Shown here one piece after another: positions 15,158-24,699 of a stretch of DNA of 32,369 bases. The stretch comes from an uncultured Prevotellaceae bacterium. GTDB taxonomy: Bacteria; Bacteroidota; Bacteroidia; Bacteroidales; Bacteroidaceae. Below the pieces are notes generated by a model, which saw only the letters and a program-made list of their open reading frames with translations, searched no databases and was not told the DNA's origin. The stretch covers positions 1 through 32,369 of the forward strand of contig CADCBZ010000023.1 of assembly GCA_902799765.1 (NCBI GenBank). The letters are read 5' to 3'. Every line of letters starts with the position of its first letter. The first letter of the stretch is position 1. A program made the translations under genes and the position numbers.

Positions 15158-18100
15158 TTACTTCTCCAATTCATAATCAACAGGTTTTGCATGTGCATAC
15201 TGTGCCAACTCGGCAGCCACCTCGGCATTCTCCTCATCCTCGAACTTCAGCGGACTGAACTTCTCCTGGAGTGACTGGAAGATGACGAACAGCGTAGGAA
15301 CGACAAATATCTGCAGGATTGTACCGATGAGCATACCGCCCACGGCAGCAGCACCCAGCGTCTGGTTACCATTCTTACCTACACCCGAGGCAAACATCAT
15401 CGGCAACAGACCGATGACCATCGCCAGTGAGGTCATCAGGATAGGACGCAGACGGGCTGCGGCTCCCAAGACGGCAGACCAGGAGATGGCCATACCCGTC
15501 TGACGGCGCTCGAGGGCGAACTGTACGATCAGGATGGCGTTCTTAGCCAACAGACCGATCAGCATGATCAGCGAGATCTGCATGTAGATATCGTTGGCAT
15601 GGCCGAAGAGATTCGTAAACAGGAAGCAGCCTGCCAGACCGAAGGGCACGGAGAGTACTACCGACAGCGGCAGGATATAAGACTCATACTGTGCCGACAG
15701 GATCAGGTAGATGAAGATGAAACAGAGCAGGAAGATGATGGCCGTAGAGTTCGTGGCCTTCGCCTCCTCACGCGTCAGACCGGAGAAGTCGTAGGTATAT
15801 CCAGCAGGCAGAACCTGCTCGCCAACCTCACGGATAGCCTGCAGTGCCTGACCCGTAGAATAGCCATCAGCCACCGTACCCGTCACATTGATAGAGGTGA
15901 ACAGGTTGAAGCGGTTGATGTTCAGAGGGCCATACACACGCTCCATGTTACAGAACTCCTTCACAGGCGACATGCCCGCAGGTGTGCGTACATATATACT
16001 ATTCAGCGACTCGGGGGTCATACGACTATCAGGTGTTCCCTGAATCATCACCTTATAGAGCTTACCAAACGAGTTGAAGTTAGATCCGTAGAGTCCGCCA
16101 TAGTAACCCTGCAAGGTGGTGAGCACGGCTGTAGGTGAAATACCTGCCTGCTTACACTTCGCCACATCCACATGTACCATATACTGCGGGTAATTCGGGT
16201 TATAAGAGGTCTGGGCCGTCTGGAACTCGGGGCGCTTGTTGAGTTCAGCCAGGAACTCCTTCACGATACCGAAGAATCTGTTCAAGTCGCCACCCGTACG
16301 GTCCTGCATCACGAGTGAGATACCACTGTTGGCAGAGAAGCCGGGAATCATTGGGGGCGAGAAGGCCAGCACCTGGGCATCCTTGATATGAGCCGTCTTG
16401 ATGAAGATCTGGGCAATGACACCCGTGGCATCGTAAGGATTGAGGAAGAAACGGTAGATACCGTCGCCTTCCCACAAACCACTGATCTTCCACCAGAGAC
16501 CTTTCTGACGCTCACCGAAGTCCTTCAGTTTGATAATGAATGTACCCTGGTCGGAACCAGAACCGGCAATGAAGTTATAACCCAGGATCTGCTCACGGTT
16601 CTTGATAGCAGGTATCTGAGAAAGGATAGAGTCCACCTGGAGCACGACCTCTTTGGTACGAGCCTTTGAGGTAGCAGGCGGCATGGTAATGGTACAGAAG
16701 AGCGTACCCGTATCCTCATCGGGCACCAGACCGGTCTTCGTGGTGAACATCGTGACACCCAATACCACGATACCAATCAGCACCGCAGCGATGATAGCCA
16801 ATGGTCTGCGTACCAGTTTCTCAAGCACATTCTTATACTTACCGATGGTTGTATCGAAAGCCACGTTGAACGACTGATGGAAACGGTCCACACGCGACAG
16901 TTTCTTCTCATGTCCCTCCGCATCGTGGGGTTTCAGGAAGATGGCACAGAGGGCCGGTGACAGCGTCAAGGCATTCAGCGCCGAGATGATGATTGAGATA
17001 GCCATCGTGACACCGAACTCGCGATAGAACGTACCTGAGGTACCACCGATAAACGATACCGGCACGAACACAGCTGCCATCACCAGCGTGATGGAGATGA
17101 TGGCACTCGAGATCTCATTCATGGCATCGATAGAAGCCGTGAGCGAAGACTTGTAACCCTGATCCAACTTGGCATGCACGGCCTCCACCACCACGATGGC
17201 ATCATCCACCACGATGGCAATGGCCAGCAGCAAGGCGGAGAGCACGAGCAGGTTGATGGAGAAGCCCATCACATTCAGGAAGAAGAACGTACCGATCAGA
17301 GACACCGGTACGGCAATGAGCGGGATGAGCGTAGAACGCACATCCTGCAGGAAGATATATACCACGAGGAACACCAGTGCCAGCGTCATGAAGAGGGTGA
17401 ACACCACCTCCTCGATAGAGGCATAAAGGAACTCCGTCACGTCGTAGTTGATCTTCACCTCCATACCCGGCGGCATCATTTTCTTCTGATCCTCAAGTTC
17501 GGCCTTCACCTGCTTGGCAATCTCGTTGGCATTCGAACCAGCCACCTGCTGAATCATCGTCATGACGGAAGGGATACCATTGTTTTTCATCTCTACAGAG
17601 TAACCCTCAGCACCCAACTCAATCTGGGCAACATCCTTCAGTTTCAGGGTCTGTCCGCTGTTATCACTCTTAATGATAATGTTTCCGAACTGCTCGGCTG
17701 TACGGAAGCGGCCTGTATAACGCATGGAATACTCATAAGCCACATCTGTAGCCTGCTCACCAAACTTACCTGGTGCAGCCTCGATATTCTGTTCTGCCAG
17801 GGCCGCTGTAATGTCGGCAGGTATCAGGTTATGCTGCTTCATCACATCGGGCTTCAGCCAGATACGCATGGAGTAGGTCTTCGAACTGAAGCTCGACGCA
17901 TCACCCACACCCTCGATACGCTTCAAGGCTGGGATGAGGTTGATGGCGTTATAGTTGGTGAGGAACGCATCATCGTAACGGCCATCGGAAGTCAATGAGT
18001 ACATCAGGACCTGGGAAGACTGGCGCTTGACGACGCGCACACCGATTTGGTTTACCTCAGAAGGCAGCAAGGCCTGAGCCTGAGACACACGGTTCTGCAC

Positions 18101-18418
18101 GTTCACCGCACACATATCAGGATTGGCGCCCTGACGGAACGTCACCTGAATCATCGCCGAACCCGGCGAAGCGGTAGAGGAGATAAAGTCCATACCTTCC
18201 ACACCGTTGATACTCTCCTCAAGCGGCGTAACCACGGCATTCTTCACCGTCTCTGCATCGGCACCAGGATAACTGGCGATCACCATGATGTTTGGCGGTG
18301 CGATATTCGGATACTGCTCGATAGGAAGCGAGACCAGTCCGATAAAGCCCAACAAGACGATGAGGATGGAGATCACCGTCGAGAGTACCGGGCGTTTTAT
18401 AAAATTCGTAAAAGTCAT
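15158..18418 (-). CDS. RND efflux pump, inner-membrane transporter (HAE1/AcrB type)
   Basis: Proton-driven export pump of 1086 aa, assembling as a trimer with the periplasmic lipoprotein and the outer-membrane factor. It starts with the typical FIKRPVLSTVISILIVLLG helix and PIEQYPNIAPP. The proton-relay Asp pair is in IVVDDAIVVVEAVHAK (Asp405-Asp406) and the matching Lys is in GLLAKNAILIVQFA. Twelve membrane segments in two halves and two large periplasmic loops are visible; the central region contains GTSGTFYREFG and the pore-domain segment RFNLFTSINVTG. The C-terminal tail is acidic and slightly longer than in AcrB. Substrates cannot be predicted. Confidence 0.96.
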   Translation of the reverse strand: MTFTNFIKRPVLSTVISILIVLLGFIGLVSLPIEQYPNIAPPNIMVIASYPGADAETVKNAVVTPLEESINGVEGMDFISSTASPGSAMIQVTFRQGANPDMCAVNVQNRVSQAQALLPSEVNQIGVRVVKRQSSQVLMYSLTSDGRYDDAFLTNYNAINLIPALKRIEGVGDASSFSSKTYSMRIWLKPDVMKQHNLIPADITAALAEQNIEAAPGKFGEQATDVAYEYSMRYTGRFRTAEQFGNIIIKSDNSGQTLKLKDVAQIELGAEGYSVEMKNNGIPSVMTMIQQVAGSNANEIAKQVKAELEDQKKMMPPGMEVKINYDVTEFLYASIEEVVFTLFMTLALVFLVVYIFLQDVRSTLIPLIAVPVSLIGTFFFLNVMGFSINLLVLSALLLAIAIVVDDAIVVVEAVHAKLDQGYKSSLTASIDAMNEISSAIISITLVMAAVFVPVSFIGGTSGTFYREFGVTMAISIIISALNALTLSPALCAIFLKPHDAEGHEKKLSRVDRFHQSFNVAFDTTIGKYKNVLEKLVRRPLAIIAAVLIGIVVLGVTMFTTKTGLVPDEDTGTLFCTITMPPATSKARTKEVVLQVDSILSQIPAIKNREQILGYNFIAGSGSDQGTFIIKLKDFGERQKGLWWKISGLWEGDGIYRFFLNPYDATGVIAQIFIKTAHIKDAQVLAFSPPMIPGFSANSGISLVMQDRTGGDLNRFFGIVKEFLAELNKRPEFQTAQTSYNPNYPQYMVHVDVAKCKQAGISPTAVLTTLQGYYGGLYGSNFNSFGKLYKVMIQGTPDSRMTPESLNSIYVRTPAGMSPVKEFCNMERVYGPLNINRFNLFTSINVTGTVADGYSTGQALQAIREVGEQVLPAGYTYDFSGLTREEAKATNSTAIIFLLCFIFIYLILSAQYESYILPLSVVLSVPFGLAGCFLFTNLFGHANDIYMQISLIMLIGLLAKNAILIVQFALERRQTGMAISWSAVLGAAARLRPILMTSLAMVIGLLPMMFASGVGKNGNQTLGAAAVGGMLIGTILQIFVVPTLFVIFQSLQEKFSPLKFEDEENAEVAAELAQYAHAKPVDYELEK

Positions 18419-18459
18419 ATTCTCTTTTTAATTTAGAATTCAGATTTTAGAATTTAGAG

Positions 18460-19638
18460 TTATTTCTTCATGGCTCCGACGATGTCGCCAGCACTCATGG
18501 CTGTAGCCTGATCCTTGATTTTCTGCTGGTATTTCTCTGGCGTGATGGGCACGATCTCCATACCGTCAGAGAGCTTCGTAATACCATTCGTGACATACTT
18601 ATCACCCGTCTTCAGGCCCTCAGTCACAATGTAATTATTGCCATCGTTCTGGGGATCAACCTTGATCTCAGTGTATTTCACCTTATTGTCCTTGTCGAGG
18701 ATATAGACAAACTTCTTATCCTGTACCTCAGAGACACAGCTCTGTGGGATGATGATGGCATCGGTATTGCTCTTCGGGATGATGATAGCACCAGAACCAC
18801 CGCTCTTCAACACCTTCTCCGGATTGGGGAACACGGCGATGATCTGCACGGAGCCTGTACTTGCATCGATGACACCACTCATCTTGGTGACACGACCTTC
18901 CTGACCATACTCCGTACCATCAGCCAACTTCAGCTTCACAGCAGGCATGGCCTCGATGGCACCCGTCAGACCACCAGCGTTCTTACCCATGGCGAGCACA
19001 TCCTTCTCTGTCATCGAGAAATAGACTTCCATCGAACTGATATTTGAAACAGTCGTCAAGGTGTTGGAAGCACTCACAAGGGTACCCACCTTGAAGGGTA
19101 AAGAACCTACGACACCAGCGGCAGGACTCTTCACAAAGCAGTAGCTCAGTGACTCCTGGGCTGAAGCCAGACTGGCCTGAGCAGCCGCCAGACCTGCCAC
19201 TGCACTCTCGTAGTTATTCTTAGACGACTGGAGTTCGTAATCACCTATCACACCACTTGCGTGGAGTTTCTGTGAGTTTTCGTAAGTCAACTTAGCCGTG
19301 TTTAATGAGGCCGTAGCCGTATTCACTTGTGCCTGTGCCTGACGCACCTGAGCCTGGAAAGTTGCATTATCCAATACGAAGAGTACCTGTCCGGCACTCA
19401 CCGTCTGACCTTCCTTCACATTAATCTGCACAATAAAGCCCTGTACCTTCGGATGGATCTCCACATCCTGCACACCTTTGATCACGGCAGGATAAGTAGA
19501 TTGCATCGTGGTGCTTGATGTACCCACTGCCACTACAGGAAACTCGTTGTCGCCGAAAGTCGGGCGACCGCCACCACCTCCGCACGATGCCAAGAGCATC
19601 GAGGCGGCAGCAAACATCAAAACTTTCTTCATTTTCAT
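18460..19638 (-). CDS. RND efflux periplasmic adaptor lipoprotein (AcrA type)
   Basis: Membrane fusion protein of 392 aa joining the pump to the outer-membrane channel. A lipoprotein signal ends in LLASC near residue 19, followed by a Gly run. A barrel/lipoyl half precedes the long helical hairpin rich in Ala/Gln (QAQVRQAQAQVNTATASL and its partner AGLAAAQASLASAQESL); the second lipoyl half is SYCFVKSPAAGVVGSLPFKVGTLV; the barrel contains EVYFSMTEKDVL. Family length is normal. It is the first gene of the operon, 41 bp before the pump, with a -7 box 34 nt upstream and an operator-like palindrome just beyond. ATG at 19632 is an alternative start. Confidence 0.95.
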   Translation of the reverse strand: MKMKKVLMFAAASMLLASCGGGGGRPTFGDNEFPVVAVGTSSTTMQSTYPAVIKGVQDVEIHPKVQGFIVQINVKEGQTVSAGQVLFVLDNATFQAQVRQAQAQVNTATASLNTAKLTYENSQKLHASGVIGDYELQSSKNNYESAVAGLAAAQASLASAQESLSYCFVKSPAAGVVGSLPFKVGTLVSASNTLTTVSNISSMEVYFSMTEKDVLAMGKNAGGLTGAIEAMPAVKLKLADGTEYGQEGRVTKMSGVIDASTGSVQIIAVFPNPEKVLKSGGSGAIIIPKSNTDAIIIPQSCVSEVQDKKFVYILDKDNKVKYTEIKVDPQNDGNNYIVTEGLKTGDKYVTNGITKLSDGMEIVPITPEKYQQKIKDQATAMSAGDIVGAMKK

Positions 19639-19672
19639 ACCTATTTTATTGCTTTTTAGAATTTTCCAATGT

Positions 19673-19681
19673 GCAAAGGTA
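19673..19681 (-). promoter_or_regulatory. -7 box for the RND efflux operon
   Basis: TACCTTTGC on the minus strand fits TAnnTTTG and predicts a leader of about 30 nt. There is no TTTG at the -33 position; a perfect palindrome occupies that region, suggesting regulated rather than constitutive expression. Confidence 0.78.
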
Positions 19682-19687
19682 CGAAAA

Positions 19688-19705
19688 ATATATCTTAAGA
19701 TATAT
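19688..19705. promoter_or_regulatory. Candidate operator: 18-bp perfect palindrome at the efflux promoter
   Basis: ATATATCTTAAGATATAT is a perfect inverted repeat centred about 28 bases upstream of the predicted transcription start, where the -33 element would be. Position and symmetry suggest binding of a dimeric TetR- or MarR-type regulator. No such regulator gene is in the window. AT-rich palindromes also arise by chance. Confidence 0.55.
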
Positions 19706-19803
19706 GGAATTTAACAAAGTTTATTGGCTGTTAGAATTTTATAGAAAACTTGTTCCGATATTCGACGTCGATATCAGCATTATTGAACATGCCGAATCAG
19801 GCA

Positions 19804-21246
19804 TTACTTCTCTACAAGTCCCATCTTATGAGCCTTTTCCATCAATAAACGCATCAACGGCTCACGTTCATTTTCGACCTGATTGTCGAGCACGGCATCC
19901 TTAAGATACTGTTTCAGAACGCCTACCTCACGGCTGGGTTTCAGATGGAACAGTTCCATGATTTCATTGCCGTCGATGACAGGCTGCAACAGACGCACAT
20001 AGTCCTTCGTTTTCAGGTCGGCCAGTTTCTCACGTACCATACGGAAGTTCTCAAGGAAGAGTTTCTTCCGCACTTCGTTCTTCGACGTGATATCAGCCTC
20101 ACAGAGTGTCATCAGGTCGTCGATGTCCTCACCGGCATCATTCAACAGACGGCGGACGGCAGAATCTGTCACCTCATCATCGGCAATGGCGATGGGACGC
20201 ATGTGGAGATCCACCAGTTTTTGGACGTATTTCATCTTCATATCCATCGGCAGCATCAGCCTGCGGAAGATCTGCGGCACCATCTTCGCACCGATGAGGT
20301 TATGGCTATGGAAGGTCCAGCCGATGGCTGGATCCCAGCGTTTTGACTTGGTCTTGCCAATGTCGTGCATCAGCGCCGCCCATCGCAGCCATAGGTTATC
20401 CGACTGCGCCGACACATTCTCCAACACTTCAAGCGTATGGTAGAAGTTATTCTTATGCGCCCGTCCGTTCTTCTGCTCCACGATATCCAGTGCTGCCAGT
20501 TCTGGCAGGATCAATTGGAGCAGTCCCGTACGTTGCAGATAATCGAAACCAATACTGGGATGAGGAGCCATGATAATTTTGTTGAGCTCGTCCTTGATAC
20601 GCTCACCACTGACGATACGGATCCTGTCGGCCATACGTTCAAGGGCCACATACGTTGCTTCCTCTATCTGGAAATTGAGCTGTGTGGCAAAACGTACACA
20701 ACGCATCATGCGCAAAGGGTCATCGGAGAAGGTAATATCCGGTTCCAATGGCGTGGCGATGATACCATCTTCCAAGTCAGCCAAACCATTAAAGGGATCG
20801 ACCAACTCTCCGAAACGGTTGTGATTCAAGCAGATGGCCATCGCATTGATGGTAAAGTCGCGACGGTTCTGATCGTCCTCCAAGGTTCCGTCTTCAACAA
20901 CAGGTTTGCGCGAGTCGTGGCTATAGCTTTCCTTGCGGGCGCCGACGAACTCCACTTCATACTCTCTCCCCTTTTGGCGGAACTTCACCTGGGCCGTACC
21001 AAAATTCTTGAACACTGACAAATGGGCTCTCTTACCCACCATCCGCTTCAATTCCTCAGCCACAGCGATGCCGCTTCCAACGACCACCACATCGATATCG
21101 TTGGAGGGGCGCTCCAGGAATATATCCCTCACATAGCCACCAACCACATAGCACTCCAGCCCCAACCGGTCTGCAGCCTCACTGATTTGGTGGAAGACAT
21201 CCTGATCCAGCAATTCAGCCAGTTCTTCATCCGTATATAATTTCAT
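19804..21246 (-). CDS. cca: CCA tRNA nucleotidyltransferase / HD-domain protein
   Basis: Polymerase beta-type nucleotidyltransferase of 480 aa that adds or repairs the CCA end of tRNA, with a C-terminal HD hydrolase domain. The head has CYVVGGYVRDIFL (residues about 32-44), SNDIDVVVVG (catalytic Asp-x-Asp) and RRDFTINAMAI; the RNA-binding part has DPLRMMRCVRFATQL. The HD domain begins near residue 260 with NNFYHTLEV and continues with LMHDIGKTKSK. Whether it adds CCA, or only A or C as in split systems, cannot be told. It lies 32 bp after the histidine kinase gene and is probably cotranscribed with it. Confidence 0.94.
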   Translation of the reverse strand: MKLYTDEELAELLDQDVFHQISEAADRLGLECYVVGGYVRDIFLERPSNDIDVVVVGSGIAVAEELKRMVGKRAHLSVFKNFGTAQVKFRQKGREYEVEFVGARKESYSHDSRKPVVEDGTLEDDQNRRDFTINAMAICLNHNRFGELVDPFNGLADLEDGIIATPLEPDITFSDDPLRMMRCVRFATQLNFQIEEATYVALERMADRIRIVSGERIKDELNKIIMAPHPSIGFDYLQRTGLLQLILPELAALDIVEQKNGRAHKNNFYHTLEVLENVSAQSDNLWLRWAALMHDIGKTKSKRWDPAIGWTFHSHNLIGAKMVPQIFRRLMLPMDMKMKYVQKLVDLHMRPIAIADDEVTDSAVRRLLNDAGEDIDDLMTLCEADITSKNEVRKKLFLENFRMVREKLADLKTKDYVRLLQPVIDGNEIMELFHLKPSREVGVLKQYLKDAVLDNQVENEREPLMRLLMEKAHKMGLVEK

Positions 21247-21278
21247 GCAAAAAGCTTTCTAATCTATCGTATTTTTTA

Positions 21279-23171
21279 TTACTTTGGCAGTTCAAGAATG
21301 AAACGGCAACCGTCGTGATAACTCGTATCAAGGAAGAGGTCACCTCCCAGACTCCGACTATGTCGTTTACTCAAGGGCAGACCGAGTCCAAGACCTTCCG
21401 AGAGTTCATTAACCTTCGTAAACGGCTCGTACATCATCTTCTGATAGGCCTCAGGCATACCAGGTCCGTGATCCTCCACGATGAAACGGATGGTCTGTGC
21501 CGTCTCCTGTACGCGAATCAGCACATAAGCGCCATCAGCATATTTGGCTGAATTATTGAGGAGTTCACGCAAGGTGCGCATCAGATAGAGTCCGTTAGTG
21601 CGGATCCGATACGTATCTGGCAGTTCACTCTCGAACTTCACATTAATCTCTGGGAAGTGTTCCCTCGTAAAGCTGATACTCTCATGAACAACCTCGTTAC
21701 AGGACACCATCTCGTCCTTCTGCATCCTTTGCTCATTGGACACACCGGCATCGGAGCTATCGTAGAGCATCAGCAACATGCGGGAGAGCGTCTTCGTGTT
21801 ATGATCCATCATATCGACAATCTTCTTCACCTCATCATGAGGAATCTCACCCATACTGTTACGCAGCACCTGCGCAAAGCCCATGATAATATTGAGCGGT
21901 GTACGGATCTGATGGGTCACATTCTGGATGAAGACCGTCTTCTGGCGATCAGCCTCTTCCGCCATCTGTGTGGCCTTTATCAGCTCATCATTTCTCAGTT
22001 TGGCCTCATCAGCCACACGGCTGATATCACTGACATGACGAATGATCGACTCCTGCATAGTGGCAAAACTGTTCTGCAGTCTGCCTACGGCATCATCACG
22101 CTCCGTGTGGGCGTACTTCTCATCGTAATATCCTTCAGCTATTGTCTGGGACTGTGCCAGGAGCTGGTGCAGTGGCATAATGGATTGGGCTACAATCTTC
22201 CGAGTGATCAACAGGATGACAATCAGGCCGATGACAATCAACGCCATAATGACATAAGCAAGCCGATAATACGGCTGCAGGATCTCCCTGTCAGGAATGA
22301 CCAAAGCAAGACACCAGTTGGTATCCGGAACAGGCTGGTAACAGACCAAGCAAGATGTACCGTTAACGGTGACACGCATATTACCTTTACCACCCGTTGT
22401 CATCTCATGGCCCAAGGCAACCAGTTCAGGCTGCGTCTCTGCATCGAGATCCTCGAAGATCGTCTTATGAAACTCCTTGGTAGAATCAGGATGGATAATA
22501 TACCGTCCTTCATGATTGATCAAGGCATAATAAGTATGCGGATAAGGCTGATCCTCGGCAATCGACTCTTTCAGGCGCTTAAACGACAGATCTGTAGAGA
22601 TGACACCGATGAAGCGTCCGTTATTCAGATAAAGGGGCTTACAATAAGAAGCAATGATATTCTTGGTGAAAAGGGAGTTTTCATTATAATCATTGAAGGG
22701 GTCCGTCCAACCGGGTCTTGCATGAGTCTTTGGAAGCTTATACCACACCTGATTATAATAGTCATAGGCAGCCTCTCTGACTGTCACGACCGAATCGCCC
22801 TCCCTGATGGAATAAACTGAGAAGGGACCCACTTCTGGGAACACATCCGGCTCTGTGGTAATGGAGCAGCCATTGACATGTGGATTGACCCTCACGACAT
22901 GATGGGTGATGGCCAACAAGGAATCGGGATCCAGATACTCCAGCGCCATCCAGCCATTGGAGTTGGTGGCCGTCTCTACCCTATCCATACAGGATCTGAC
23001 GCGCAACACCGTATTATCCAACACACAGGTAATACGTTCTGTAGCTTTCTTACGGAGCAACAGACGCGACTGTACGAACATCACACCTAAGGAGGCTACA
23101 AACACCAGAATAGACAGGAACAGGATGCTGACGCCGAGTTTTGAAGAAAGGGAATGAGGGATCTTATGCAT
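21279..23171 (-). CDS. dCache-HAMP sensor histidine kinase
   Basis: Membrane histidine kinase of 630 aa. The order is: membrane segment 12-34; a periplasmic double-Cache sensor domain about 40-300 (segments VWYKLPKTHARPGWTDPFND and YIIHPDST); a second membrane segment 304-323; HAMP linker about 324-380; a short coiled coil; HisKA with phospho-acceptor His420 in FIQNVTHQIRTPLN; N box with RELLNNSAKYADG (about 535-547); G1 VEDHGPGMP (566-573); and G2 GLGLGLPLS (593-601). All catalytic motifs are intact. The start at 23171 overlaps the upstream sensor by 8 bp. No receiver domain or response regulator gene lies nearby, so the partner is elsewhere. The sensed ligand is unknown. Confidence 0.93.
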   Translation of the reverse strand: MHKIPHSLSSKLGVSILFLSILVFVASLGVMFVQSRLLLRKKATERITCVLDNTVLRVRSCMDRVETATNSNGWMALEYLDPDSLLAITHHVVRVNPHVNGCSITTEPDVFPEVGPFSVYSIREGDSVVTVREAAYDYYNQVWYKLPKTHARPGWTDPFNDYNENSLFTKNIIASYCKPLYLNNGRFIGVISTDLSFKRLKESIAEDQPYPHTYYALINHEGRYIIHPDSTKEFHKTIFEDLDAETQPELVALGHEMTTGGKGNMRVTVNGTSCLVCYQPVPDTNWCLALVIPDREILQPYYRLAYVIMALIVIGLIVILLITRKIVAQSIMPLHQLLAQSQTIAEGYYDEKYAHTERDDAVGRLQNSFATMQESIIRHVSDISRVADEAKLRNDELIKATQMAEEADRQKTVFIQNVTHQIRTPLNIIMGFAQVLRNSMGEIPHDEVKKIVDMMDHNTKTLSRMLLMLYDSSDAGVSNEQRMQKDEMVSCNEVVHESISFTREHFPEINVKFESELPDTYRIRTNGLYLMRTLRELLNNSAKYADGAYVLIRVQETAQTIRFIVEDHGPGMPEAYQKMMYEPFTKVNELSEGLGLGLPLSKRHSRSLGGDLFLDTSYHDGCRFILELPK

Positions 23172-24657
23172 GGCGTTCCTCCTTTCCCGTTGCCTCTTTC
23201 GACAGTTCAAGCAGATGATTCAGCAGATCCGTAATCACCTCACCCTGCTTCTGGATGTCATCAGCCATACGATCAAAATCCTGGGACTTCATCGTCTGCA
23301 TCTGATACAGGTCAGTGACGCGCTCAGACATGATCTGTACGGGTGAGAGCATCTGATTCGTCATATTATGAAGGAAAGAGGTCTTCAGACGATCAGCAGC
23401 CTGTGCCTGATGATAAGCTACCCGTAAGCGTTCACCTCGTTCCTGAAGTTCTATATTCATATTCTCCAATGCTTCAACGTGCTTAGCCAAAGCCAATTGC
23501 ATCTGCTGGAAGTGATTCTGCAGCTGTCCGATCTCATCATTCTGATGACTGTCGGGGATCGATTCATCATAATGACCGCTTGCAATGCGATGAGCCGACT
23601 TGGTCAGGAAAATAAGCGGCAGGAGTCGGCGATGGATGATAAACCGGCAAAGCAATGTCAAGAGCAGAATACCGATAATGGCAATCAGCAACACCTGGGT
23701 CAGCAGTCGGTTATAGTCACCAAAGATATCCTCCTCAGGATAGACCATACCCACACTCCAGCCCATGTCATCCAGATAGCGGCCCGTGGCCACATTACGT
23801 GTAAAAGGATGATAGAAGACATAGCACTCCCGGCCGTCTATCTTGGCGCGCTTATAGCCCTTCTGGCCACTCATCATGGCATCTACAGCCTCCTTTAAAG
23901 AAAGATCAGAGCCATGTTCAAACTGCTCATAGACCTTCTCGGAGAGACGTTTGGTACTATCCGGATGAATGATGAAAGAGCCGTCGGAACCCAACATGAC
24001 ACTATAGGAATTCTTGGACGGTTTGGCAGAGAGGACAATCCGCGAAAGCATGTTGATCGTCACGTCAACACCCATAATGCCGATACGTTTGCCCTCCGTA
24101 TTATAGATCGGCAAACAGAAGGTGGTGATGGCCTCGCTATTCGCATCGAGATCCTCCAAGGGATCCATCCAACAGGGCTTGCCTCTTTTCATGGGTTCTG
24201 TGTACCACACCTGCTGGGTATAAGGCTTATTAGCGAAGGTCTCAGAACGAACGATCTTCGAACCTATTTTCGAACGGTGATAATAGGCCATGAAGAGTTC
24301 ACGATCCTTATAAAAATAGGGTTCCAACGCGATGGCACAGCCTGAGACATACGGATTAGACTCCACAAGCCTACGACTATAATCATACAGCTTTTCCGGA
24401 TTGTCGAGATGGCGATACATATTAAAATAAATGTTACCAGCCGACTGCTCTACACTCAGCAAGATGCCGTCAATATGCTCTATCGTACCCTCCAGCGTCT
24501 GTTCTGCCGTCATAATCGCCTCCTGCTTAACCGTCTTCCTGGAATAGAGAAGCATGGTTATCAGCGCTACTGCGAGCAACGCAGCAACGAGTGAGACGAC
24601 CTTCAAACTAATCCTAATCGATAGTTTACTGGTGAACAATTTAGGCAGTTGTAGCAT
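23164..24657 (-). CDS. dCache-HAMP sensor with degenerate, kinase-dead HisKA
   Basis: Membrane protein of 497 aa closely similar in plan to the adjacent kinase: membrane segment about 17-38, double-Cache periplasmic domain (QVWYTEPMKRGKPCWMDPLE and FIIHPDST match the neighbour), second membrane segment about 319-340, HAMP and coiled coil to about 425. The next part aligns with HisKA, but KTSFLHNMTNQMLSP has Asn434 where the neighbour has His420, and the protein stops about 60 residues later without N, G1 or G2 boxes. It therefore cannot be an ordinary kinase. It is first in a coupled pair (8-bp overlap), suggesting it signals through or modulates the second protein. Its promoter box is at 24700-24708. 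Confidence 0.88.
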   Translation of the reverse strand: MLQLPKLFTSKLSIRISLKVVSLVAALLAVALITMLLYSRKTVKQEAIMTAEQTLEGTIEHIDGILLSVEQSAGNIYFNMYRHLDNPEKLYDYSRRLVESNPYVSGCAIALEPYFYKDRELFMAYYHRSKIGSKIVRSETFANKPYTQQVWYTEPMKRGKPCWMDPLEDLDANSEAITTFCLPIYNTEGKRIGIMGVDVTINMLSRIVLSAKPSKNSYSVMLGSDGSFIIHPDSTKRLSEKVYEQFEHGSDLSLKEAVDAMMSGQKGYKRAKIDGRECYVFYHPFTRNVATGRYLDDMGWSVGMVYPEEDIFGDYNRLLTQVLLIAIIGILLLTLLCRFIIHRRLLPLIFLTKSAHRIASGHYDESIPDSHQNDEIGQLQNHFQQMQLALAKHVEALENMNIELQERGERLRVAYHQAQAADRLKTSFLHNMTNQMLSPVQIMSERVTDLYQMQTMKSQDFDRMADDIQKQGEVITDLLNHLLELSKEATGKEERHA

Positions 24658-24699
24658 ATACGAATAGCGTAGCTATGTTCTTTATCTGACTATTTTTCG

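Noticed and set aside
17174-17998. Open frame of 274 aa on the plus strand inside the efflux pump gene
   Set aside because: Antisense to a clear AcrB-type protein; His/Arg-rich low-complexity translation with no family motif.
19704-19904. Small plus-strand frame (66 aa) upstream of the efflux operon, starting within the palindrome
   Set aside because: The second half is antisense to the cca 3' end, the start overlaps the operator-like palindrome, there is no promoter, and no family is recognised. A remnant of a divergent regulator was considered, but nothing in the residues supports it.
21657-22820. Open frame of 387 aa on the plus strand inside the histidine kinase gene
   Set aside because: Antisense shadow; the minus-strand protein has all kinase motifs, and this translation matches no family and has no promoter.
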